Positions 47,893 to 59,608 of a stretch of 64,000 nucleotides of DNA are shown here, piece by piece. The notes under the pieces were generated by a model that saw only the letters and a program-made list of their open reading frames with translations, was not told the DNA's origin and did no database searches. The stretch covers positions 4,039,001 to 4,103,000 of the forward strand of contig CM059585.1 in assembly GCA_030407085.1 (NCBI GenBank), read 5' to 3'. Within the stretch, counting starts at the first letter, position 1. Every line of letters begins with the position of its first letter. The position numbers were made by a program, and so were the translations under genes. This stretch comes from Trichopria drosophilae. Lineage: Eukaryota; Arthropoda; Insecta; Hymenoptera; Diapriidae.

Positions 47893-49153
47893 ATATTTGA
47901 AATTGTCGAGTTATGATTTTTCAAAGTTTTAGATGTTATAAAAACGCTCTATTTTCAACTACCTATAACTCAAAACCGATACAATGTACAAAAAATATTC
48001 TAAGGGATGAAAGTTTCGTATTTGGCTCAGCTTTACGATGAAGTAAATTAAAATTCCAAAATTGAATTTTCAATAAGTATAATTGTTAATTTTTATAAAC
48101 AAATTCATTTTTTTTAAAGTTGGACATGATTTTTTTTACTTTTTTTCACTAAAACTCTTCATTTAAGGTAGTTAGACCCCAGGATATAATATGTTAGCGA
48201 AAATATTTTAATAACATTTCCAGGAATAAAATTTTTATTATGCATGACAGAGTTCGAGCGTTATTTTTCTTGAAAAAAAATTGAAACTTGCAAAAATAAT
48301 TTGATAACCAACTTTTCTTAGCGACTCAAATTTTCTTCTTATTTTCATTCAAAACTTTTCTAAAAATGAATGGATTTCAATGAATGACGGCTTATTTTTT
48401 CAAGAAAAAGATTCTCTACAACTTCACCGAATGAATTTCTTGAATTTCTAAAACTAGGGTCAAATATCTCGAATTATTAATGAAAATATATATTATTTTT
48501 TAACTTTTCTAAATAATTTTAGTGATCAGGCAACAAAATTTGAGAAATTTATTCGGTGAAGTTGTAGAGAATCTTTTTCTCGAAAAAATAAGCCGTCATT
48601 CATTGAAATCCATTCATTTTTAGAAAAGTTTTGAATGAAAATAAGAAGAAAATTTGAGTCACTAAGAAAAGTTGGTTAACAAATTATTTTTGCAAGTTTC
48701 AATTTTTTTTCAAGAATAATAATGCTTGAACTCTGTAACAATATCATGTATAATAAAACTTCAATTCCTGGAAGTGTTATTAAATTATTTTCGCTAACAT
48801 ATGATATCTCGGGGTCTAGCTACCTTAACTATGTAGAAGATACTGTGAAAATTTCGTAGTGGTAGTTTTAGAACTTATCGAGTTACACCACCGCGAAATT
48901 TTCACATTATCTTCTACATAGTTAAATAAAGTGTTGTAGTGAAAAAAGTTTTAAAAAATCATGTCCAACTTTATAAAAAATGAATTTGTTTATAAAAATT
49001 AACAATTATACGTATTGAAAATTCAATTTTGGAATTTTAATTTACTTCATCGTAAAGCTGAGCCAAGTACGAAACTTTCATCCCTTAGAATATTTTTTGT
49101 ATATTGTATCTAAAACTTTGAAAAATCATAACTCGAAAATTTCAAATATTAAA
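47893..49153. mobile_element. ~1.26 kb near-palindrome
   Basis: The left arm 47893-48440 is inverted at 48540-49153. Pairs include GGGATGAAAGTTTCGTATTT and AAATACGAAACTTTCATCCC-type blocks, AAAGTTGGACATGATTTTTT, and GAATCTTTTTCT with the conserved CGGTGAAGTTGTAGAGAATC. The centre is near 48490. The right arm holds a further small hairpin at 48828-48925. No ORF. Confidence 0.8.
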
Positions 49154-49554
49154 ATAAAAAAACACGTATATTTTATTTTTGTGTCTAGAATAAGAAAAAA
49201 AATCTGACGTGGAATGACTCATATAAATTACGTGTTTATTTTAAAATAATGAAACTGTTTGAAATTATTTTTTTACACTCTGTAATAAAATTCGATTTTA
49301 TGTAACTTTTACCGAGTTCATTTGCATTTTACGCACATTGCACAACAAAATATTGTTCATTATATATTTGAATTTGAATTTATTAATCGACCAGGCTACA
49401 ATGGAGTACAAAAAAATTATTACAAAAACAAAATGCATCAACAGTATGTTGCAGAGATATATCGATATATTCGTACACACCCGGGTACGGAAAAATATAG
49501 AACTATAAAAGAATGATAATAATAAATAAAATAAAATAAAATAAAAATATGTAT

Positions 49555-49800
49555 TAATAAAAGTGATCCGCATTTATATGTTTACAATCAAATTCAATTA
49601 AAAAATTTGCACAAGTATGCTATCCATAAATTTCACTACGACCTGCTTATTACTTAGAATTTTGTACTTGTTAGGTAGTTTATTGTAGTATAATATAGCA
49701 ATAAATTTATGATTCTGCCTTCCGATTTCTAACTTCACTTTTGGTAGAGATATTGATTTAAAACGGGTAGTTGATATACTATTTATTTATTTATTGAGAT
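49555..49800 (-). pseudogene. LINE ORF2 C-terminal scrap and a neighbouring LINE 3' end
   Basis: Minus-strand reading gives ISLPKVKLEIGRQNHKF and IAILYYNKLPNKYK, the usual C-terminal tail of CR1-group ORF2. Immediately upstream on the same strand, CGTTGATCTCAATAAATAAA is the typical microsatellite 3' end of another LINE copy. Confidence 0.55.
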
Positions 49801-50209
49801 CAACGGCACAGATGTGTCTTACAACAATGTGCCTCGTGGCATTAAATCTGTACAATTATAAAGATAACAAAATAACAAAAATATGAATTACAAAAGCCAA
49901 CGACTAATTTTAAAAGACTAAAGCTAATTAAACAGAAAAAAAAATTTAAAAAAACTTCATATTTAATTTGTAGGAAAACATTTTTATTATTATAATATAA
50001 TATATATTTGACGTAGGTACATTTAAATATTAAAATAAGATAATTATATGTTAAAATGCCATAGTTTGGAAATTTCATAAACATTTCAAACACCTTCCGT
50101 TGTAATCGCTCGGATTCACAAACATTTAGGCCTTGTCGAGATATTTATAATCTCAACTAGTATGTCAAAGAAATATTAACATGTATTCTCTATTTTTATG
50201 TATGTAAAT

Positions 50210-50356
50210 TCCCTGGCAAAAATGGGACGTTACTTAAGAGTGGCTGTAAGAGTGTCAAAGGACTGTGAAATGCGTTAGAAAAGCGTGTCAAACCAAATTT
50301 GGACAAAAATAAAACGCTTAATTTACACTTAACGACTCTTCGATTTTTGCCAGAGA
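50210..50356. mobile_element. Short MITE with CCCTGGCAAAAAT ends
   Basis: CCCTGGCAAAAATGGGACG is inverted at TCGATTTTTGCCAGAG, with opposed TTAAGAGTGGCT / CTTAACGACTC inside. It is related to 24069-24545 by its ends. Confidence 0.55.
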
Positions 50357-50559
50357 GCTAAGGAGCGTGTATCATAAGCGTGAATGTGGACATTTTTACG
50401 CTCGCGTAACGCTTCATTTTTTCCAGGGAAGGGTATTACCAGTTATTAATAAAACAAATAATATTATGCTAATATTATGTAACGCACTGCTACTCAATGT
50501 TATATACGTGAATAAATATTATTATTATTATAATGTGAAATTATTCATATGTCCGTAAG

Positions 50560-51049
50560 GAAATGCCGCGTGGGCTATGATTCGCGCGAAAGAAACTCTT
50601 CGTGAAAAACCAAAAGCAATTGCAGGATTCCCAGTGAACATTGTAGACAACAGTTCGGTGCAAGACTTAATTCGTTTCTGTGACAGAGTAACACAATCCA
50701 GGGAATCTCGAATTTCAACTTCTAGGTGGTCAATCCCTTTACCACTCTCATACATCACTGCTTCGATACTCGAAGTCCTATCAAATTTTGGGTTTCTGTA
50801 CAAATTTCAGGTGAGTTCATCACCAATATTATTAAATTAAATATAGTTAAGGGAATAATACATAATAAATTGTTTATAATTTCAAAATAGATATCCCCCC
50901 GCAGTATTGTGGCTTACCTCGGATCAGTGATATTATACAACGGCAACCGTGCTGCAATACATATGGATTATTATCCAAAGTATTCGTATGAAGAGTCGTT
51001 TGCTGCTGCTTCACATTATTATTCTCAGTTATCAAATCATAGGTTGTAA
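50560..51049 (+). CDS. 3-beta-hydroxysteroid-dehydrogenase-like protein, last two exons
   Basis: Exon 50560-50810 (acceptor TAAG, donor GTGAGT) and terminal exon 50891-51049 join in phase 0 and end at TAA. The reading starts (G)NAAWAMIRAKETL, the conserved GNVAWAH segment of the 3-beta-HSD family, and continues TSRWSIPLPLSYIT and LYKFQ|ISPRS. It ends with YYPKYSYEESFAAASHYY, the family's C-terminal YxPxxSxEE pattern. Enzymes of this family are NAD-dependent, membrane-bound and act on sterols. A possible preceding exon (GRVLPVINKT.., about 50429-50485) resembles the LPxIGxGxN region, but its junction would create a stop. The Rossmann N-terminus is not found, so this is either a long-intron gene or a truncated copy. 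Confidence 0.65.
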
Positions 51050-51814
51050 TTTCTTTTTATTGTAACATAACTTTTTTACACCTGTCCTAACGCACAATAT
51101 CCAAAAGTATGCATTATTATAACTATGTACTTATAACTCTACACTGAATATAGTTATAATATGTATAAACTTTCGAACAATTGTTAGGACAAGTGTCGCC
51201 TTAATACGATGCAATAAATAGTAATACTACGTGTAAAACTAATATGAATGTAATAATTAAATATATAACATTGATAATTTAATCGATACAACACAATTAT
51301 ATTAAAAATTCTCTTTACAACAATTCGTACCAACCAGGCAGTTTTCGATAATGAGAAATTTATTACATTTAAATCGATCATAAACTGTGGATATCGAAAT
51401 TCTGTTGAAACGGATGCTTAATATACGCATGCTTGCCATTATTGTCGTTTTTTACAAACATTTTCAACCTATCCTAAACAAACTTTACATGACTAATTAT
51501 TCGAGTGCTTAGTTATAATCAACTTACATACTCTGAAAAGTTTCATTGGAACTATTAGCATAAAATTATACTTTACAATATTTATTTTCAAGTCTGTTCT
51601 CTACTTATCAAACGAAAAAGTATTATAATCCATATTCACTTTTACTGGATTGAAACCCATTCCGTTTTAATGTTATATATGGTGCAGTAGCATAGATTGG
51701 TTTAATATTTATATTTTAATTATATTAGAAAAAAAAGTATTTAACATTTTTCTTTGATTAAATTAGTTTTAGGGTTTTACTTGAAAGGTGAAGTTCAGTG
51801 CAAATTACTATATA
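51050..51814. other. Interval without a recognised gene
   Basis: AT-rich sequence downstream of the 3-beta-HSD-like exons. No supported feature. Confidence 0.45.
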
Positions 51815-52062
51815 CAGAAGAGTCCCGGTATATTTATCTACTCGGTTCCACGCCTTCCCCTCCCGTCTTCTTATATTTGTCAAAAGAAGGGGAGTTACGC
51901 TTCTCCCACTCTCCTCAGTCGCGTTACGTTCGTGACGTCACAGCAGGCCCTTCCTGAGGCCCCAGCAAGCAAGGTGGGGGAAAAAGACAGCGGCGACAGA
52001 CAAATATAACGAGACGGGCCTGGGCAAATATGCTAGGACGCAAATATACCGTGACTCTACTG
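51815..52062. mobile_element. MITE family 2 (CAG..AGTCCCGGTATATTT ends)
   Basis: Starts CAGAAGAGTCCCGGTATATT and ends AAATATACCGTGACTCTACTG, inverted, with TA flanks. The interior contains GCGTTACGTTCGTGACGTCA and GGCAAATATGCTAGGACG, both also in 55055-55309. Confidence 0.72.
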
Positions 52063-53074
52063 TAGTCATTAATAAATATTACCTCTACTTTAGAAAGGAA
52101 TAGGAAAAAATGGAGATATCTACAATTCAATAATTTTTCGTTTGGCAAAAAGTGACAGATTCTGGAAACAGTATATGCAACGATTGCATTAGTGCTAATT
52201 ATTATTCCCTGCTACGAATGTCATAATGGGTAAAATCGTCAGAAAGCAGACTACGAAAAGGACGATTTGAAAAATGCGAAAACATCTGTTGTTCGATCAA
52301 CGAGCAAGTGTTTGACGACATGTTACAAAACTCTGTCCATTGATAAATCTAAGTGCAACGACATACACGATTAAATAGGACTAAATCTCATCAACGGTGA
52401 TTAAAGTATGTATGAACGTATGAATCTATTTACATTCCAGATCAGAATAACCTCTAAAATCTTGCAAAACAAATTTACGGTTACTGTTTTTACGACTACC
52501 CGTAAAGAAAGGTATAACGACAAGAATCGTATAATTGACTCTCCTACAGATAAACGCTTCTATCGGCACGCCTCGTTAGGCTTAACAGCGATTAACAATA
52601 ATCTCCAGCAAGAGATCAGGTTGCTTATTGAAACCATCAAAGCAGTCTCCTAATGGTATTAAAATCAAACGTCAAAGATAAAATTCATCACTTATAGAAA
52701 TTAATTAATAAATTTCAAAAATTTTGAAAGAATCGATGAGTTTGATAATCGTCCTTTTAGAGAGCGACGATTGACTCTACTGAATGCCATTTGTCGCGAA
52801 AACAATGCGGTAACTGCTTTGATGGTTGATCTATTGGGAGTCTCAAGGTTTTTGCACGTTTGTGGTGTTTCGTTATGTACGATTACATATGTGGCGAACA
52901 CGTTTTTAAGACGCTGCATCCGTCTCGGACAAATGGTAGAGAGTACCCCCCGGCCGTAGCGGTATCTAACTGGCCCGGCCCAGAGTTCGAATATTTACAG
53001 TTTCGCACGAGCGAGACACGTCCTACAGAAATCACCCTGAAAAGGCTGGGGAAGACGTCCCTGCATTCCTACTA
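52063..53074. other. Interval without a recognised gene
   Basis: Several short open frames on both strands (for example 52408-52653 plus and 52919-52701 minus) show no domain I can name. Confidence 0.4.
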
Positions 53075-53383
53075 CAGTGGCCCTCCCCTTATTTTAACTC
53101 CTATTATTTTAACCGCGTCCTTTATTTTAACTTTTTTTCGTCCCTTATGTTAACTTCTTCCCCTCGTGAGTTCCCCCACCATTCGCCATTTGAAAGTGTT
53201 CAAAAGAGTGCGGATTGCTGTTTGCGCTTGCGCATACAGGTGAAGAAGGACGCCACTATATCTCCTCTCTCTGGTTTTATTCTCTCATACTGCCAGTGGT
53301 GAGGATGAGGGGAAGCGGTAAAATAAGGGAAGAAGCCGCCATCTTCCTTGACTCGAAAAGTTAAAATAAGGGGAGAGCCACTG
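53075..53383. mobile_element. Pogo-like MITE (CAGTGGCCC family)
   Basis: The ends CAGTGGCCCTCCCCTTATTT and AAATAAGGGGAGAGCCACTG are inverted with TA on both sides. The interior matches 4505-4779 in the reverse direction. Confidence 0.8.
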
Positions 53384-53798
53384 TACTCAGATCGATCGAT
53401 CATACCGACAACACCGGGTGAAGGACAAGTTATGATGCTCTTACCTTACATGTAAAGACCTCGTCGCGTTACTGCATTTATGAGTTAGCGACTATATTTT
53501 AACGATTAAGTTTTTCAGCATTATTTTTTAAGACTAAAAAATGTTTAAACATGCGCCAATAAGAATAAAAACAGTATTAGTTAACCCCTTAACCCCTTGT
53601 GTCATAGTATTCCCTACAGGAACCACCTTTTGTATGTTGTTTTTTTTCATCTTAAAAATCAATTTATCATTCTGCGTATTCCATTCTTTAAGCCTAAGGG
53701 GTTTAACTAACGTATAAAAATCAATTAGAAACATTTTTCAGTGACATTAATTAATTAAGACCAATAATATACGCAAATAATACCTTTTTTCAAAATAA

Positions 53799-53988
53799 AG
53801 TAGTCATCCTCTTAAGTCATATGCTGGGGGGGGGGGGGTAAGATGGCGGCTGACCCTCTTAAGTCATACTTCCCCTCGCGAATGGTGGGGAAACCGCGAG
53901 AGGAAGAATATTACTTACGCGGGGTATGAAATATGACTAAAGAGCGTCATATGACATAAGACGGGAGGTTTAAGAGGGTGACTACCGT
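53799..53988. mobile_element. Short MITE with GTAGTCATCCTCTTAAGTCA ends
   Basis: AGTCATCCTCTTAAGTCATA is inverted at GGTTTAAGAGGGTGACTAC. The layout (a TGGCGGC block after a G run, and GCGAATGGTGGGGAAACCGCG) is that of the pogo-like MITEs, with a different tract sequence. Confidence 0.6.
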
Positions 53989-54202
53989 ACATTGTTTGCG
54001 ATGAAATTCCCCCTACAAAAATACGGGAAAGTTATCATTTATACGTATTTTGTGTCACTGGTTACGAATCTGAAGCAGAATGTTGAAATTCAAAATAGTG
54101 GATCCAATATGGCGGATAAAAAATTGTATCGAATTACACAAATTCTGTATCTGAGGGTTTTTGAAGTCGTCGATTACGAATCCGCAAAACGTGACGCAAA
54201 TG

Positions 54203-54445
54203 TTTAAGGGTTAAGGACCAAATGTACATACATTTAGTGTAAAGTTTGACAGTACGTTTTAGTAGTAAAGCGCAGTAAAAAAAATTGGTGTTTTTTAATT
54301 GTCCAAACTCTGCTCTTTCGAATGGTGTATCGAAAAATGCCGCAAATTTAAAAATTCACTTATCGTTATTTGTTTGTCATTTTCCGCATTAGAATACCTC
54401 AGATATTATATAAATATCGCGTCAAAAATGTTTGGGCTACACTCA
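54203..54445. repeat. Fragment of a TTAA-type element
   Basis: It begins TTAAGGGTTAAGGACCAAATGT. It continues with blocks (GCTCTTTCGAATGGTGTATCG, TTAGAATACCTCAGATATT, CAAAAATGTTTGGGCTAC) that recur inverted in 39060-39290 and near 56870-57000. Confidence 0.5.
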
Positions 54446-55054
54446 CCTACCCCAACTCTACCTAAATTGACTGAAATTATTGGACTGAATTTTCAGTCCA
54501 TTAGGGTAGAACATGGGCTAGGTTTCAGTTATTTGGAGTCAAAATATACTCGAATGACATCAGTAAACACGGATTTAAAAAAAGGCGAGTGAATACTATA
54601 TAGACAGGAGTAGTTACTACGCGGCCTGCTTTTTTATTTCAACTCTCTATAACATTGTCAATTTTGAAGGTTTTGAAAGAATAAAAAAAGAAATTGTTCT
54701 CAATAAACAATAAAGTTATTTTTTGCTACGCAACTGCAAAATATACCTTCAGGCCCTTCGTTTATCGAGCGAATTTCGAATATGCGAAAACTGTCAGCGA
54801 GAAAGTTCATAAAGGTATAAACAACTTTTCTGAAAAGTTTTATCTTCATTGCTCTAATATATAAAAAGTAATGAATGTTTAAATTTGGAGCCGACGATGA
54901 ACAACGCGTCATGTGCTTCGAGGCCCTGAATAACTTGTGATATATAATTTGTTCTTTCTTCATTATTTTTTAAAATCCTCAGAATTGAATTAGTTATAAC
55001 GAGTTGAAATAAAACGTGTTTACTGGTCGGCCACGTCGTGACCAGTTTTCAATT
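54446..55054. other. Interval without a recognised gene
   Basis: No exon, RNA gene or element boundary is supported. Confidence 0.4.
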
Positions 55055-55309
55055 CAGTGGAGTGCCGATATATTTAAGCCCTCACCTTCCCTTCCTGTCT
55101 CGTTATATTTATCAAAAGAAGGGAAGTGCCGCTTTACCCACTCCCGTCAGTAGCGTTACGTTCGTCACGTCACTGCAGGCCCTTCCCCAGCCTCCAGCGC
55201 GCAAGGTGGGGAGGAAGAGAGCTGCGACAAGTAAATATAACGAGACGGAACTGGGCAAATATGCTAGGACGTAAATATAGCGAAATGCAATTATACCGGA
55301 ACTCTACTG
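55055..55309. mobile_element. MITE family 2, second copy
   Basis: Starts CAGTGGAGTGCCGATATATT and ends TATACCGGAACTCTACTG. Its interior is shared with 51815-52062. Confidence 0.72.
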
Positions 55310-55933
55310 TACACCGATAAAAGAATTCAAACCTAGTATAAAATTACACCAAAAGAGCAAATGTGATTCCAAGCGAGTAAAATTGAAGCCTACAGAATTA
55401 TACTCTCTTAGACTGCGCCATTGACTCCAATAATTTTGTAGCGTATAAGATAAAACTAGTGTAAACAATTAAAGTTCAAAATGGCGGCTCAAAAATGGCT
55501 AAATTCATTTTTTTAACTAATAGTCACGTGAACTCATTCGACTGATCCGAATGAAATCACTACAATGATTCCTGGCGGTCTCTTGAGGTCGCTGACTTCA
55601 AATTTGAAGTTAGTTTTCAAAAATTCAAAATGGTGGATCCAATATGGCACTCGGTGTTTTTTGAATCGCTGATTCCGGACTGCGTATCCGCCATTTTGAA
55701 TTTTTGAAAAGTAACCAGATTTGAACTCAACGACGCCAAAAACCGACGGGCAATCAATTGAATACATGTGACTATGATTTTTGAGCCGGCATTTTTGTTT
55801 TATTATCCTTTTAACGGGTAATATCGCTCTTTTTTACTGAGTTTTCACATACTTTATAATGAAAGTTGCGAGAGATGTCTTAAGAGATGTCGCCCCAATA
55901 AACCAAAAAGTATACGGAATCGATATTATGCAT
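55310..55933. repeat. Interval with CGCCATTTTGAATT repeat units
   Basis: Two or three diverged units of the 3168-3650 family lie at about 55480-55790. The rest shows nothing recognisable. Confidence 0.5.
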
Positions 55934-56215
55934 TGTTTCTTTCTAGTAGCGTATTGATTATCCTAGATCCTCATTCGAATTTATACTATTTTATACGACC
56001 TGTAATTCCTGAATTGAATTCATTCGATCTAATACGATACCGTATTTAACGCATTCTAAAAATTCATTTGTTGCGGCTCAGAATAGCTTTAAATTCTGTC
56101 AATTTAATCAAAATCTGTTTTAGTTTTTAGTTCGAATCATTTGATAATCTAAAGTAATCTTTGAGGTTATGTGCGTTTATGTATCGCACATAATATCGTA
56201 TACACTCGCATTCGT
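55934..56215 (+). repeat. Dispersed ~300 bp repeat
   Basis: GTTTCTTTCTAGTAGCGTA.. through TTTGAGGTTATGTGCGTTTA recurs, inverted and diverged, at 59690-60003 inside the Rogdi intron. Shared landmarks are TTATACTATTTTATACGAC, ATTGAATTCATTCG and TTTGTTGCGGCT. It lies beside ACCAAAAAGTATACG motifs that face each other at 55900 and 56600. Confidence 0.7.
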
Positions 56216-56240
56216 AATTGAATGAGCGGGAAAGAAACAT

Positions 56241-56570
56241 ACCCAGTAAACGAAAAGGGATTAAGGGCTTTTATCTTTTATTCTTTTATTGAACATTCGC
56301 AACTTTTTATTCCGCGCATTTCCATTGAATTCCCTAACCTAACCTAAAATAATATGGATTCGTCGGAACTGTCAGGAATTAAAATTGTAATTTTTTATTC
56401 CGCGCAATTCCATTCATTCAAAACCTAACCTATAATGTTTACATCAATATTCTCAGGGATTCATTGGAATTGCAAATTTAACTTTTCTATTCCAGTGAAT
56501 TCCATCCAATAACTTCAATAAAAGGATTCAACGGACTTCAAAATTCCAATCCCTTTCCGTTTGCTGGGTA
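56241..56570. mobile_element. MITE with ACCCAGTAAACGAAAAGGGAT ends
   Basis: ACCCAGTAAACGAAAAGGGA is inverted at TCCCTTTCCGTTTGCTGGGT. The interior is a run of GGAATT / AATTCCAT motifs. Same end type as 12305-13702. Confidence 0.7.
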
Positions 56571-56631
56571 TATACTTATATCGTACTCAATCGTACACAG
56601 ATTTTTCGTATACTTTTTGGTTTGTTGGAGT

Positions 56632-56855
56632 CATACTTCACATTCGTGGAGGAAATAGAGAAACTGCAGAAATCAACACCAAGTACAGCAGTGGCCATGA
56701 GACCATTTCCACCAGATAAACAATATTACGAAACGTAAACAATGTGGACTGTCTTTGTCTTACCTTTCCTTGAAATTTTCGAAATATTGTTCCCTGAACG
56801 GAAATCGAACTCACGACTTCGTAGTCCATTGCGATACCGCCTTAGACACGAAGCC
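56632..56855 (-). mobile_element. tRNA-derived SINE candidate
   Basis: The 5' part on the minus strand (56855-56792) looks like a tRNA: a GTCTAAGGCGG A-box-like stretch, a GGACTACGAAGTC anticodon-arm-like segment and GTGAGTTCGATTTC, a B-box match. At 64 nt it is too short and mispaired to be a working tRNA. An unrelated ~160 bp body follows to about 56632. Confidence 0.45.
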
Positions 56856-57043
56856 GATTTTGAAATTTATAGTACATACTATCTTGTAGCCCAAACATTT
56901 TTGACGCATTTATAAATATCTGAGGTATTCTAATGTGGGAAATGATATAAAAATAACATCCAACATTTTTTTTTCACTGCGTTTTACTATACTACAAAGT
57001 ACAGTAAAACTTCTAGTTAAATTTATATACATTTGGCTCTTAA

Positions 57044-58173
57044 CCCATTAAGGCCTAAACGGACACATAATCGATAATTTGCATATAAAAGCATTTGGAA
57101 AAATTTTACTCCCACTATTTCTGACTTAAAATTGTATGCTCTTTCAGAATCTTTCAATAAAATTTCGATAACATGAAAAGCAAAAGAAGTTATACACGTT
57201 TTTTTGTTAAAAAACATGGTTTTTAAACATTTATTTTTCATTCTAACATCACTTTCACCTCGAAATTGGTTTGGGAAACACGTCTAAGGTGAAAATATCG
57301 CGTCCATGGATCCTTAGGATTAAAACGTACCATGTTCTAATTTAAATTTCAAGATGTCGACTCCCAAAATGGCGCCTAGAAGCTCAAAAATCTTTTTAAA
57401 ACTTAACAAATTTTTTTCTTAAAAACTGTAGACTTTAGAGAAAATTTCCTAAGAACAAAAATGTCTTAGAATTGGTTAAAGAAGCTTCTCAAATTTTTTC
57501 AGATTTTTTAAATGAATTTTTTTAATTTTCAAAAAACCAAAAAGTGTATCAATACATTGTGATAAAATTTGAGAAGCTTCTTTAACCAATTCTAAGACAT
57601 TTTTGTTCTTAGCAAATTTTCTCTAAAGTCTATAGTTTTCAAGAAAAAAAATTTGTTAAGTTTTACAAAGATTTTTGAGCTTCTAGGCGCCATTTGGAAG
57701 TTGCCATCTTGAAATTCAAATTAGAACACGGTACATCATCTTAGACGTGTTTTCTAAACCAATTTCGAGGTGAAAGTGATGTTAGAATGAAAAATAAATG
57801 TTTAAAAACCATGTTTTTTTACAAAAAAACGTGTATAACTTTTTTGCTTTTCATTTTATCGAAATTTTATTGAAAGATTCTGAAGGAGCATATAATTTTA
57901 CGTCATAAATAGTGGGAGTAAAATTTGTAGTAGGTCCCCTCTTATTTTAAGATTTCGAGTCAAGAAACATGGCGGCACCCTCTCTTATTTTAATGCTACT
58001 TCTCTTCCTCATCACCAGCAGTGTGAGAGAGAGGACATGAAAAAACGTTAAAATAGAAGGGGGCGAATCCTTAAGATAGAGGAGGAACTTAAAATAAGAG
58101 GGGTACTACTGTATATGCAAATTATCGACGTTTAAACTGATGCTCAAAATGTGTCCGTTTAGGCCTTAATAGG
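57044..58173. mobile_element. TTAA-flanked 1.1 kb palindromic element (piggyBac-like)
   Basis: CCCATTAAGGCCTAAACGGA at 57044 is inverted at TCCGTTTAGGCCTTAATAGG ending 58173, with TTAA at 57040-57043 and 58174-58177. The two arms match over several hundred bases (for example GAAATTGGTTTGGGAAACACG, TTAGAATTGGTTAAAGAAGC and their inverses) around a centre near 57550. A pogo-like MITE (57927-58110) has inserted in the right arm. No ORF. Confidence 0.8.
57927..58110. mobile_element. Pogo-like MITE nested in the TTAA element
   Basis: GTAGGTCCCCTCTTATTTTA is inverted at TAAAATAAGAGGGGTACTACTG. It interrupts the right arm of the TTAA palindrome: AGTGGGAGTAAAATTT before it, ATATGCAAATTATCGA after it. 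Confidence 0.7.
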
Positions 58174-58631
58174 TTAAAGGGTTAAGGTGTGAAAATAAAA
58201 GTGGTCCTAACCTAACTTTTTCCGGGGACTTTTTCAAAAATTATGAATAAATGAGTCAAGTTTATTATATTAGAAATAAATACCCATTGTGACTTTACAT
58301 GTAAGGAAGAAAGCATCAATGTTTTTGCGTTGGTACCTAACTGCCTTTGTTTACAAATAGTTCAGTCGTCGAATTTACTGTAAGCATTATTTTTTGCTAT
58401 ATCAGCGATTGACTTAATTCGCTTCGTTTACTGAATTGCTATTTCCGATGCAGAAAATTGTGCAGACTAGTTTTAGTGATGAATTATAAAACGCATTCAC
58501 CGACACACTTTCCCTTCGCATACATACCGGATTTCTCGTGCGCGGATTGAAAAAAAACATAGGCACGTGGTGGCCGGCAACCCGAGCAAACTAGTGGAGA
58601 GTCGGCAGCTTGGAATATTCTCAAGTTTAGC

Positions 58632-59608
58632 TTACATACCCAGTGCAGATGGTACTCGAGAACCAACGGTGAAATCTTTATACTGCGAGAAGACACATAT
58701 CCGCAACATTTACATAAATTAATAACACAAATTTGTAACATAAATTACATTTGTAAGTCACCTTGTCTTTCAATCGCTGACAGAGCTGCAAAGAGATCGT
58801 TAATAAAACTAAAGCTTCGTTTAACCAAGGTACGCTGCATTCACCCTGTTTAGTCTCGTATTTAACATTTCCGTGAGCATTCTCTAATTGGTACACTGCC
58901 AAAACCAACTTATAACTTTGTATATAGAAGCTAATGGCCAAGTTCTCCGGTAAATTTGGATTCAACGATTTCTGCGGAATCAGTTTGCATTTAGAGATTG
59001 CAGATAACATAATTAGTCGTTAAAGAGAACATACCATATTACGACTTTTGATAAGGTCGTCCAAATTCTTTTTTCTCGGAACAATTAAACTAGTCCGGCT
59101 GCGTTGAAGACAACCTAAAATATTACCTAAAATGTGCATGACTTCGTCAGAAGTTTTGAACGAATAATGACGATCCACGTTATCTATATGCGCAATAGCT
59201 TGTTGCAAATGATTCGCAGCATCTTGGATTTGCTGCAATTTCCACGGATGTTCGTTTTGTATACTAGTTCTCATATTAAGATTCTGCTGCCGCTGAACCT
59301 TAAAGTTCACTTCCTACGAATAAATGTCAAACTTTATAAACAAACTAAACAAAAATTATTCGAAATCCAAGATTCAATTTACCGCATTTGTAATACTGTC
59401 ACCCGTGAGAACAAAACGGTCTGTTTTGTTCTGCTGATCGTTGCCGAAAAGAGTTAAGGGAAACCTTTGCGCACATTCCTAAACAAAAAATTTGTTACTC
59501 AATTTTCTTTAAGCTCGAGATAACGACAGAACATTACCATTAAAATGTTACGAAGGTGAGACAAAGATGAATGGACTTCTTCGTGGAGTAAAATGAGAAA
59601 TAAATAAA
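58632..59608 (-). CDS. rogdi: Rogdi homologue (leucine-zipper protein), first exon missing
   Basis: Exons seen: the second coding exon from an acceptor near 59608 to the donor at about 59554, then 59478-59383, 59313-59035, 58971-58762 and 58682-58632 (stop). All are GT-AG and phase-consistent. The reading EVHSSLSHLRNIL, ECAQRFPLTLFG, FVLTGDSITNAEVNFK, PWKLQQIQDAANHLQQAI, SFKTSDEVMHIL and CSVPWLNEALVLLTISLQLCQRLKDK follows Rogdi end to end. Rogdi is linked to neuronal function and to V-ATPase regulation (Rav2/DMXL partners). The N-terminal exon (before HEE) was not found; it may lie in the Git intron or outside the window. Rogdi and Git are divergent. Confidence 0.92.

Noticed and set aside
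52701..52959. Overlapping open frames on both strands
   Set aside because: Looked faintly like a transposase helix-turn-helix on one strand, but no conserved residues could be placed.
53585..53706. Short possible TTAA element (TTAACCCCTTAACCCC ... GGGGTTTAA)
   Set aside because: The terminal match is short and imperfect, with no second copy seen.
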